Shown here piece by piece: positions 41,295 through 47,729 of a stretch of 47,729 nucleotides of DNA. The notes under the pieces are model-generated. The model had not been told where the DNA came from, ran no database searches, and saw only the letters and a program-made list of their open reading frames with translations. Made by a program: the position numbers and the translations under genes. The stretch covers positions 1-47,729 of the forward strand of contig NZ_FQVW01000024.1 of NCBI RefSeq assembly GCF_900129485.1. The letters run 5' to 3'. The first letter of the stretch is position 1; the number at the start of each line of letters is the position of its first letter. This DNA comes from Ornithinibacillus halophilus (GTDB lineage: Bacteria; Bacillota; Bacilli; Bacillales; Amphibacillaceae).

Positions 41295-43319
41295 TCAATC
41301 CTTAATGACATCCATTACCTTTTCATAATAATTTTCATCTAGGATCTTAGTTGAATAATAAAATTTCTGATCAATTATAGAAGAGACCTTCTTCACATAA
41401 TCATCTTCTACTTCCTTCTCATTAAAAGGAGTAAACGTACCAGTGATTGCATTATATTTTCCAATATCACTTATAAAGCTTTTGTTTCGAAACATAACTA
41501 AGGAAGGTGCATCTGAAAAAACATCCGTGCCCATCAATAATCTCGAGTCATATTCCAACCCGAGTAGATTCGAGATAGTTGGTAAAATATCTAAACTAGA
41601 CATTGGTTTATCCACTTCTGTCTTTTCCATATCTTCTGTATAGACAATTAGGTTGCTTTTATAAATCCCAAAATCTTGATCGACCTTTTTACCTGACAAT
41701 TCATCTATTGTTTCAAACTCAAGTCCATAAGGATAGTGATCGGCGCTTAAAACAATTAAAGTACGTTCCATTACTCCTGCTTCAGTAAGCTTTTCAATTA
41801 AGTATTGTAATGCCCGATCTAATTCAATTTGTGTTGCTAAATAAGCTTTTGCTTGCTCCGAATAATCAAGGGTTTCCACATATTTTTTATTTTTATGGGC
41901 CATATTATTGCCACCAAAGTTATATTCTAAATGGCCACTCACCGTCATATAATATGCATGGAACGGTTCTTTATTTATATATTCATCTATTGTTTCTTCC
42001 ATCATCTCTAAATCCGATTCTGGCCACGTTTGAGTTACATGTAGTCCATTCCCTACTCCCTTATAGTCATATCCCATATTCGGGTGTGACAGGTCTCTGT
42101 CGTAATAATCATACGTATGGTTGTGGTAGGCATAGGTTGCATAACCAATATTCTTTAACTGATTTCCAAAGACAAACGGCACCTCATTATCACTTGAGCG
42201 TGAAAAACTCCATACTCCCGGTTTTGGTATAATCCCATTTAAGGCAACATATTCCCCATCAGACGTACTCACATCCCATAGCGGAACATAGAAATTATTA
42301 AATTGATATCCTTCATTTACCATTTTGTAAAGTGTTGGTGTAACTTCCTTCTGAACAGCATAGGGAGCATAGCCTTCAGCTGTTAGCATAATTAGATTAT
42401 ATCCTTCAAACTTACCAGTGAATTCGTTTTTCTTTGTTGGCTCAACACTTTGAAAATAGTGATGCATATTTTTAATATCTTCATTTTTTTCTTCACTGAT
42501 TAATTGATCAAAATCGATATCCAGTACATTAAAACCATATTCCTCTGTATTAGGTTCAGGTATATGGGAACTTTCTTCTTCCTCATCTACTGGTTCATCA
42601 TCTACCACATTCTTTTCTGGTTCTTCCTTTTCTTCTGGTATCCCATCAGCAAAAACCGGAGCCTCTACGGTTGGTGACCACTTCGTTATGTAACGTTGGA
42701 GATCGATTCGCATCGTGGTAAATAATCCTAATTTTTCAACTGAAAGATTTGGCGATGTTTCATTAAAATACATCTCATATGCCTGTTCCTCAATGTTTTT
42801 CCCACTTATAATTAAACCAACTCCAGAAATATGAATTAGAACAAAAAATGCAACGAACATCCCCACAACTTGGAGCTTAACTCTTTCAAAAGAAAATATT
42901 TTTTCACCCAAAATCACTTGAAATAGAAATGGCAAGAACAAAAGGATAATCCAAATTATGTTCTGTCCTATTGCATCCATTGCTGTATGTGAAAATTCCA
43001 TTGCTTGACCAGCATGACCAACAGAGAAGAAGTTGTAGAACGTCCTGAAGATATCATGATAGATTACTTGACTAGAAAAAATAACAGTTACGATTAATAG
43101 AAAAAAAAGATGTAAAACAAAATTAAGTTTAGGATGAAATATACTAGTTATCGCGACAATTAAAAAAGATAACGAAATTGAAAATAAAAGTGTAACAAGA
43201 ACTCCTTTTGAAAATACATGAATCATATGATTTTCAACAGCAATTCTTAAAATGAGTTCCATATATAATAGCGATAAAAGAATAAATGCCACTTGGACGT
43301 ATTTATCCGTAATTTTCAT
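41295..43319 (-). CDS. LtaS-type sulfatase (lipoteichoic acid synthase family)
   Basis: This is a 674-residue membrane enzyme of the alkaline-phosphatase/sulfatase fold. Residues 1-175 contain about five transmembrane helices; 220-262 are an acidic, low-complexity linker (EEEESSHIP); 300-650 are the external catalytic domain. The metal ligand Glu315 is in MLTAEGYAP, the catalytic Thr352 in DVSTSDGEY (LtaS: Thr in GKTSDSE), and SADHYPYGL holds the Asp-His pair. It probably transfers glycerol phosphate, making or modifying lipoteichoic acid, but the extra acidic linker sets it apart from LtaS itself. ATG 43319 has GAGGGG eight bases upstream. Confidence 0.9.
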   Translation of the reverse strand: MKITDKYVQVAFILLSLLYMELILRIAVENHMIHVFSKGVLVTLLFSISLSFLIVAITSIFHPKLNFVLHLFFLLIVTVIFSSQVIYHDIFRTFYNFFSVGHAGQAMEFSHTAMDAIGQNIIWIILLFLPFLFQVILGEKIFSFERVKLQVVGMFVAFFVLIHISGVGLIISGKNIEEQAYEMYFNETSPNLSVEKLGLFTTMRIDLQRYITKWSPTVEAPVFADGIPEEKEEPEKNVVDDEPVDEEEESSHIPEPNTEEYGFNVLDIDFDQLISEEKNEDIKNMHHYFQSVEPTKKNEFTGKFEGYNLIMLTAEGYAPYAVQKEVTPTLYKMVNEGYQFNNFYVPLWDVSTSDGEYVALNGIIPKPGVWSFSRSSDNEVPFVFGNQLKNIGYATYAYHNHTYDYYDRDLSHPNMGYDYKGVGNGLHVTQTWPESDLEMMEETIDEYINKEPFHAYYMTVSGHLEYNFGGNNMAHKNKKYVETLDYSEQAKAYLATQIELDRALQYLIEKLTEAGVMERTLIVLSADHYPYGLEFETIDELSGKKVDQDFGIYKSNLIVYTEDMEKTEVDKPMSSLDILPTISNLLGLEYDSRLLMGTDVFSDAPSLVMFRNKSFISDIGKYNAITGTFTPFNEKEVEDDYVKKVSSIIDQKFYYSTKILDENYYEKVMDVIKD

Positions 43320-43482
43320 TATTATCACCCCTCTTTCATTTTATCATATATAAAAGTAATTTATTTCCATTATTTTATATATTCTTTGTGTATACTTCTT
43401 CTATTGAACTGTTAATACTATAAATTCGAGGAATTATGCTAAAATAAGATAAGGGAATTTACTAGGTAAGGAGTGTAGAAAA

Positions 43483-44622
43483 ATGTCCAAAGTTCGGAAT
43501 TTTATTATTCTAGTAATCATCATTATGGCACTTTGGCATTTATATGGTGAAACCTTTAATCAATCCGGGTTACAAGGGGTTAAGGAAGACTTCCTTACTG
43601 ATGTAGACGAGATCAGAGAAAACCCTATCGTTATCGAAACAGTGGATACAATTTCTACTGGGGTTCAATTATTAATTGGAAAAATATCCGAAAATATCCA
43701 GGATGAAGATGAGCAAATACAACCAAACATTCCTGCGCCAGATAAGCCAAATTTACAAGCTCCTTCTGTTCAGTCCTTTTCTATCCACAACATAGAAATC
43801 GGTGATACGAAAGAAGAAGTGGAATCCCAAGTTGGTTCAGCAAACAGAGAATCGTTAAATGAATATGGAGTAATGTGGCATGCTTACCATGAAAATTATC
43901 ATAACTTCTTTATGGTTGCCTATGACGAGCATAATAGAGTCGTAGGATTATATACAAATCAAGATCTTCTATCAACAACTATTGACCTTTCCTTTAACGA
44001 TACAAGAGATACCGTCCTCTCCACTCTAGGAGAACCTCTCTCAGGGATAAGAAAAGGATTAATCAATTACAAAATACAATCTCACAATGAATATGATACG
44101 TTTTCATTGGATGATAGCTATGTAACTATTTTTTATGACAAACATGAAAACAATACAATCACTGCCGTAGAATTAATTAGTGAAGAACTAGAAAAAAAGA
44201 AAGAAGCATTTTTTGGAATCCCTAGCCCAGAACTTAGGGAAGGATTGGAATATCAATTATTTGACCTAACCAATGCCTCACGTGTTATTCATGGGCTACC
44301 CGTTTTAAATTGGGATGAATCCGTAAGAAATACAGCACGAAACCACAGTATCGACATGGCCGAAAACAATTATTTTAGCCATACAAATCCACTAGGACAA
44401 TCACCATTTGACCGGATGGAAGAAGACCAAATTGTTTTCCGAACAGCAGGCGAAAACCTTGCAGCAGGGCAATCCAGTAGTATCTTTGCCCATGAAGGTC
44501 TCATGAACTCTAAAGGCCACCGAGACAACATATTAAACCCCGCCTTTGAAGCATTAGCAGTAGGAGTCGCCTTTAACGAAGACAACCAACCTTATTATAC
44601 AGAGAACTTTTTAGCGAAGTAG
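43483..44622 (+). CDS. CAP-domain protein with CAP-associated N-terminal domain
   Basis: This is a 379-residue exported protein. An N-terminal helix (FIILVIIIMALWHLY) acts as signal anchor. A proline-rich linker (PNIPAPDKPNLQAP) follows. Residues of about 100-235 are the CAP-associated domain (IEIGDTKEEVESQVG and a second block FNDTRDTVLSTLGEP). Residues of about 255-379 are the CAP/SCP domain: ARNHSIDMAENNYFSHTNP, GENLAAG and GHRDNILNPAF hold the usual His and Glu residues. B. subtilis YlbC has the same order. The array R2 begins 25 bp after the stop. Confidence 0.88.
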   Translation: MSKVRNFIILVIIIMALWHLYGETFNQSGLQGVKEDFLTDVDEIRENPIVIETVDTISTGVQLLIGKISENIQDEDEQIQPNIPAPDKPNLQAPSVQSFSIHNIEIGDTKEEVESQVGSANRESLNEYGVMWHAYHENYHNFFMVAYDEHNRVVGLYTNQDLLSTTIDLSFNDTRDTVLSTLGEPLSGIRKGLINYKIQSHNEYDTFSLDDSYVTIFYDKHENNTITAVELISEELEKKKEAFFGIPSPELREGLEYQLFDLTNASRVIHGLPVLNWDESVRNTARNHSIDMAENNYFSHTNPLGQSPFDRMEEDQIVFRTAGENLAAGQSSSIFAHEGLMNSKGHRDNILNPAFEALAVGVAFNEDNQPYYTENFLAK

Positions 44623-44646
44623 GATTGGGTTAGGAGTTGTGTTGGG

Positions 44647-45128
44647 GAGCGAGTTTTGCCTGTGTGGGAGCAGATTGGACTATTGGGGAGCGTATTTAGC
44701 TTGGGGGCGAGCGCGGACACGACATTGGGGAGCAAATTCAACCAGGGCGCGAGCGAGTTCTCAGCATTGGCGAGCATCTTCAAACCGGGGACGAGCGAAT
44801 TCTCAACACTGGCGAGCATCTCCAGCCCGGGGGCGAGCGAGTTCTCTACATTGGCGAGCATCTCCAACCCGAGGGGCGAGCGAGTTCTCAGCATTGGTGA
44901 TCATTTCTAACCCGGGGGCGAGCGAGTTCTCTACACTGGCGAGCATCTTCAACCCTGGGGCGAGCGAGTTCTCTACATTGGCGAGCATCTTCAAACCGGG
45001 GGCGAGCGAGTTCTCAACTTTGGCGAGCATTTCTAACCTGAGGGCGAGCGAATACACAACCCTGGCGAGCATATTCAACCCAGGGGCGAGCGTAAAACAC
45101 CCTTGGCGAGCATCCCCATCCCGAGCCC
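44647..45128. repeat. 21-bp-phased tandem repeat array R2 (23 cores)
   Basis: Twenty-three cores (22 GAGC, one GATC at 44899) run from 44647 to 45108. Of 22 intervals, 19 are exactly 21 bp; two are 20 and one 22. From the fourth core onward GAGCG and GAGCA/GATCA alternate strictly, giving a 42-bp unit of two related halves near GGCGAGCGAGTTCTC and GGCGAGCATCTTCAACCC. The array lies between the CAP gene and the minus-strand terminator of the aldo/keto reductase, another convergent gap, as for R1. One frame reads ASEFSTLASIFNPG repeats, but it is broken by the indels and has no convincing start. It is the largest repeat array in the window. Confidence 0.92.
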
Positions 45129-45163
45129 CCTCAACCACATCAAAAATACTGCCTACAATTAAA

Positions 45164-45187
45164 AACCGTAGTCCAAAGACTACGGTT
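45164..45187 (-). terminator. aldo/keto reductase terminator
   Basis: A perfect 10-bp stem (AACCGTAGTC with GACTACGGTT) and 4-nt loop are followed on the minus strand by five T. It overlaps the stop codon. Confidence 0.9.
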
Positions 45188-46028
45188 AAAATTCTTCATA
45201 TACTGCTGGATCTTGATTTCGCATTCTTCCATCAGCACGAGTTAAGTCTGAAATACTCTTCATTTCGTGATCCTCAAGGGCAAAGTCAAAAATTGAGATG
45301 TTTTCCGTTTGACGTTCAGTTGATGAAGATTTTGGAATAGGTATTGACCCTAACTGATAATGCCAACGTAAAATAACTTGTGCTGGTGTTTTGGAATGAT
45401 TTTTAGCAATTTCTTGTATCATCGGATTTAACATAATCTCATTACTACGATAAAGCGGGCTCCACGATTCTGTTTGAATTCTTTTTTCATGATGCCATTT
45501 CACTTGTTCTTCCTGATTGAAATATGGGTGCAGTTCAATCTGATTCATACTTGGTAAGACACCTGTTTCCTTTTCTAGGCGTTCAATATGCTCTGGTAAA
45601 AAGTTTGATACTCCAATAGAACGAATTAGTCCCCATTTTTTTGCATCAATCAGTGCTTGCCACGCTTCTACATATTTTTCTTGTTTCGGATTTGGCCAAT
45701 GAATTAAATAGATATCATAGTAATCTAGGTTAGCGCGATACAATGACTCTTCAATCGCATTCACAGCATTATCGTAATCATGATAACGACCAGGCAATTT
45801 CGAGGTAATTCGCAACTCACTTCTTGGAACACTACTTCTCCTAACTGCCTCACCAACTGTTCCCTCATTTTCATAATTATAAGCTGAATCTAACAAACGG
45901 TAGCCACCATCAATTGCACTCTGGATGGAATGAACACCAGTAAACCCTCTAAGCTTATATGTACCTAACCCAATAACAGGCACTGTTAATCCATCATTTA
46001 ACGTCACTTCTGGTACAATTTTACTCAT
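45186..46028 (-). CDS. aldo/keto reductase
   Basis: This is a 280-residue NADPH-dependent TIM-barrel reductase. The catalytic tetrad is complete: Asp47 and Tyr52 in LLDSAYNYENEG, Lys77 in ITSKLPG, and His110 in YLIHWPNP. The C-terminal NADPH-binding block IPIPKSSS is also present. It reduces aldehydes, ketones or dicarbonyls such as methylglyoxal; the substrate is not determined. AAGGAG precedes ATG 46028. Its terminator overlaps the stop codon. Confidence 0.92.
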   Translation of the reverse strand: MSKIVPEVTLNDGLTVPVIGLGTYKLRGFTGVHSIQSAIDGGYRLLDSAYNYENEGTVGEAVRRSSVPRSELRITSKLPGRYHDYDNAVNAIEESLYRANLDYYDIYLIHWPNPKQEKYVEAWQALIDAKKWGLIRSIGVSNFLPEHIERLEKETGVLPSMNQIELHPYFNQEEQVKWHHEKRIQTESWSPLYRSNEIMLNPMIQEIAKNHSKTPAQVILRWHYQLGSIPIPKSSSTERQTENISIFDFALEDHEMKSISDLTRADGRMRNQDPAVYEEF

Positions 46029-46093
46029 TAAAACTCACTCCTTCTATAAATAGATTACTACAATATAGATTTTGCTTACAGTAAGAAAACCTA

Positions 46094-46810
46094 CTAACTA
46101 TACCCTTCTAACTTAAATACCCCCATACCTTTGCTAAAGGTAAAAGTCATTGTTTGTTTTTGAATGGCACCATTTAATTCGTCCGTAATCTCCACATGTA
46201 AATGATATCTGTTAAAAACTCTTTCAATATCTATTACTTTAAAGTCAATCAATGTTAAGTCGGCAGGTTGTGGATCACGTATTTCATACATGAGTAAGTT
46301 GGCATAGGCCATTTCACTAACAAAAAGTTCATTCGCTATCTCTTCCCTTTCTTCTTGCGTCAAATCAACATCATCAAACGTATATTTCAATTCAATCTTC
46401 TCAACACCATGTTGGATTAAGAAATCATCGGAATAAAAATACGGTGTAAATCCTTGGTATATAAAATACATGACTATCAAAAAGCTCGAAACAAATTGGA
46501 TGATCGAACATTTAGGCAATTGACGGACCCATAAAGCTAGCTTTTTAGATAAAATAAAAAAGAAAATGATAACTACAATGAATAAGACAATTCGAATTAA
46601 TTCTGGTATGTAGCGAGCTACGATACCACTGTGAATGGTAACAAAGTAAACAAAAGAAAAGAATAAGGTGTATAATGCAATAAAAATATCATGAATTAGA
46701 TTTTGTACATAAGCTTTTTTTGTGACTGCCTTTTTACTAATGTTCGAAAATTCTAGGTCCCGAAAGTGCTCTGAATTCTTTAATTGGTCTTTGATTTCCT
46801 TATCTCTCAT
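46094..46810 (-). CDS. membrane protein, candidate anti-sigma or partner of the ECF sigma factor
   Basis: This is a 238-residue protein. About 50 cytosolic residues are followed by three hydrophobic helices (FIALYTLFFSFVYFVTIH, IVLFIVVIIFFFILS, FLIVMYFIYQG) and an external domain of about 115 residues. The gene overlaps the sigma-factor gene by 11 bp, so the two are translationally coupled. That overlap and layout suggest an anti-sigma factor, but I do not see a zinc-binding HxxxCxxC motif. ATG 46810 is chosen over 46816 for its distance from GAGGTG. The signal it responds to is unknown. Confidence 0.6.
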   Translation of the reverse strand: MRDKEIKDQLKNSEHFRDLEFSNISKKAVTKKAYVQNLIHDIFIALYTLFFSFVYFVTIHSGIVARYIPELIRIVLFIVVIIFFFILSKKLALWVRQLPKCSIIQFVSSFLIVMYFIYQGFTPYFYSDDFLIQHGVEKIELKYTFDDVDLTQEEREEIANELFVSEMAYANLLMYEIRDPQPADLTLIDFKVIDIERVFNRYHLHVEITDELNGAIQKQTMTFTFSKGMGVFKLEGYS

Positions 46811-47324
46811 CCTCATTCACCTCATCCTTCAATAATTCTTTTGATCGACGTAGCCTTGATTTCACCGTACCTTCTGGAAGTTCTAGCATTTCCGATATTT
46901 CACGAGTATTAAATTCCTTAAAATAATAGAGAATAATAATTTCTCGATAATCAATTGGCAAATCCAAAATATAATTCGTTAGGTTACCTTCTTTGAATCG
47001 ATTCATAGCAACCTGCTCAGCAGAAGGAGCTTGTGTGTTTTCGGTATGTGCTAAATTATCATCCACTGTTACATGTGTACGGTAGGCTGTTTTTAAATGA
47101 TCTTTACTGAGATTGATTGCAATCCGGTATAACCACGTATGTAAAGCTGATTTCCCTTTAAAGGTCTTCCTCTTTGTAAAACACCGTAGAAACGTTTCTT
47201 GGGTAATATCTTCAGCTATATGACGGTCCTTCACATAGGAATACGCCACTTGTTTTATGCCAGTACCATATTTTTCGATTATCTCTTCATATTTCATTCC
47301 ATTAATTTTGAAAAAACCTACCAT
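46800..47324 (-). CDS. ECF-type sigma factor
   Basis: This is a 174-residue sigma-70 family factor of the extracytoplasmic-function group. Sigma region 2 covers VKDRHIAEDITQETFLRCF and the DNA-melting TWLYRIAINLSKDHLK; region 4 is LPIDYREIIILYYFKEFNTREISEMLELPEGTVKSRLRRSKELL, with a clear HTH. AGGTGAG precedes ATG 47324. It is the first gene of a two-gene operon with a membrane partner. I see no convincing ECF promoter of the TGAAAC-N16-CGTC kind in the leader. It is not one of the named Bacillus sigma factors I recognise. Confidence 0.9.
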   Translation of the reverse strand: MVGFFKINGMKYEEIIEKYGTGIKQVAYSYVKDRHIAEDITQETFLRCFTKRKTFKGKSALHTWLYRIAINLSKDHLKTAYRTHVTVDDNLAHTENTQAPSAEQVAMNRFKEGNLTNYILDLPIDYREIIILYYFKEFNTREISEMLELPEGTVKSRLRRSKELLKDEVNEDER

Positions 47325-47400
47325 AAGCTCACCTCAATTATTAGACGACATGGATTTGATATTCGATTAAAATGTTTATAAGAAAAGCGCAGAGTACCCG

Positions 47401-47559
47401 CTTTGCGACGTACGGATTGCGCCTGGCCATGCCAGGTGGTTCAACATTGCACAAAAAGTGGCGGTTTTAATTGAACATACCTTCGTAGGACAAGGAATGC
47501 TACGACAGCGAAGCATCGCACGCAGAAAATGCAAATGTAAATGCATTTTCAAGGAGATT
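47401..47559 (-). repeat. repeat-like intergenic DNA sharing a segment with copies A and B
   Basis: No gene is visible. 47487-47531 is related to copy A 207-253 (AGGACAAG-AATGCTACG, then ATCGCACG), showing that this short segment also occurs outside the composite repeat. A hairpin (CCTGGC-CAT-GCCAGG, 47422-47436) and a small 8-bp inverted repeat (AAAATGCA 47526-47533 with TGCATTTT 47542-47549) flank it. Confidence 0.5.
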
Positions 47560-47607
47560 AGATTAACTAAAACATTCGCCATTAATGGCGAATGTTTTAG
47601 TTAATCT
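47560..47607. repeat. 48-bp perfect palindrome
   Basis: 47560-47607 reads the same on both strands: 21-bp arms (AGATTAACTAAAACATTCGCC) meet at a central ATTAAT that is itself palindromic. As RNA this would be a very stable hairpin; on the minus strand it lies upstream of the sigma-factor gene, on the plus strand before the three-way-junction element. Confidence 0.85.
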
Positions 47608-47622
47608 TATGCTCGAAAGCGA

Positions 47623-47694
47623 AAAGGAAACATGCCCCTTCATAGGGGTATGCCGACGTTGGACGCAAAGTCCGCTTTTAGTCGGCCTTCCTTT
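47623..47694. other. potential three-way-junction structured element
   Basis: AAAGGAA (47623-47629) pairs with TTCCTTT (47688-47694) and encloses two hairpins: CATGCCCC/GGGGTATG (47631-47638 with 47645-47652) and CCGAC/GTCGG (47653-47657 with 47681-47685) with an inner GGAC/GTCC. The shape is that of a compact structured RNA or a foldable transposon end. I recognise no known riboswitch; the window ends 35 bp later. Confidence 0.45.
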
Positions 47695-47729
47695 ATATCG
47701 GAGGCGATGTTGACTTTAACCACAAGGGT

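Noticed and set aside
44647-45128. R2 and R1 as CRISPR arrays
   Set aside because: There are no variable spacers, both halves of the unit are repeated, and no cas gene is present.
44639-45340. Open frame of 233 codons through array R2, on the plus strand, and others on the minus strand
   Set aside because: The array step is 21 bp, so frames stay open on both strands by construction. AGGAG is only two bases from the GTG, the frame shifts at three indels, and it runs over the terminator into the reductase gene. Third-position variation is noted under findings, but I do not call a gene.
47652-47690. Resemblance of GGACGCAAAGTCC to the core of a cyclic di-GMP-I riboswitch
   Set aside because: The motif is inside a simple hairpin, and the required upstream and downstream stems and tetraloop receptor are not in the right order.

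Overview
The window is low-GC DNA from an endospore-forming member of the Bacillaceae, probably near Oceanobacillus, Virgibacillus or Ornithinibacillus; the genus is not certain. The evidence is close family matches to Bacillus-type GuaC, CodY, Fnr (C-terminal Cys cluster), NarK, SplA/SplB, a Spo0E-like phosphatase, a SleB/CwlJ-type hydrolase and a YwoG/YwoH-like MFS/MarR pair, together with strong Shine-Dalgarno sites and Rho-independent terminators after many genes. No rRNA, tRNA, CRISPR array, prophage or complete insertion sequence was seen. It looks like chromosomal core and near-core DNA with several non-coding repeat families between genes.

Layout. 1-0.6 kb: a composite dispersed repeat. 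0.7-7.8 kb: a 3D-domain wall protein, DegV, a HAD phosphatase, NarK, a GNAT acetyltransferase, a small exported protein, DinB and TrhA. 7.9-10.1 kb: a two-gene SET-domain/HEPN-domain operon of unknown role. 10.2-14.1 kb: a secreted protein, GMP reductase, a nested hairpin repeat, and an MFS exporter with its MarR regulator and a perfect 26-bp operator. 14.2-16.1 kb: small genes on both strands, three of them below 60 codons, around a 21-bp-phased repeat array (R1). 16.2-21.4 kb: a broken potassium channel gene, a spore-type hydrolase, YuzA, OsmC, Fnr, a heme-type membrane protein and an RlaP-like nucleotidyltransferase. 21.5-27.8 kb: a solo dispersed repeat, splA-splB, then lytS-lytT-cstA with a clear candidate LytTR operator. 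27.9-34.9 kb: a SLAP-domain protein, two CBO0543-type membrane proteins, RNase H-like, HesB-like and YkgJ proteins, a lipoprotein, CodY outside its usual operon, and a divergent vWA/HTH-like pair. 34.9-40.4 kb: a flavin oxidoreductase pair with an HxlR regulator, a second composite repeat, ProC, DUF2254 and two unlisted small genes, one a Spo0E-like phosphatase. 40.5-47.3 kb: a ZIP transporter, an LtaS-type sulfatase, a CAP protein, a second and larger 21-bp-phased array (R2), an aldo/keto reductase and an ECF sigma factor with a membrane partner. 47.4-47.7 kb: repeat-like DNA with a 48-bp perfect palindrome and a potential three-way-junction fold.

How the genes work together. Several units are self-contained circuits: LytS/LytT probably switch on cstA (carboxylate/pyruvate uptake); MarR represses itself and the MFS pump; HxlR faces the luciferase-like monooxygenase and FMN reductase it probably controls; SplA/SplB handle UV damage in spores; Fnr and NarK belong to anaerobic nitrate metabolism but are 14 kb apart here.

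The most unusual material is (i) arrays R1 and R2, in which GAGC/GATC cores recur every 21 bp for 12 and 23 steps in two convergent intergenic regions; (ii) the SET-HEPN operon; (iii) the nested 50-bp direct/inverted repeat after guaC; and (iv) the mosaic hairpin repeats.
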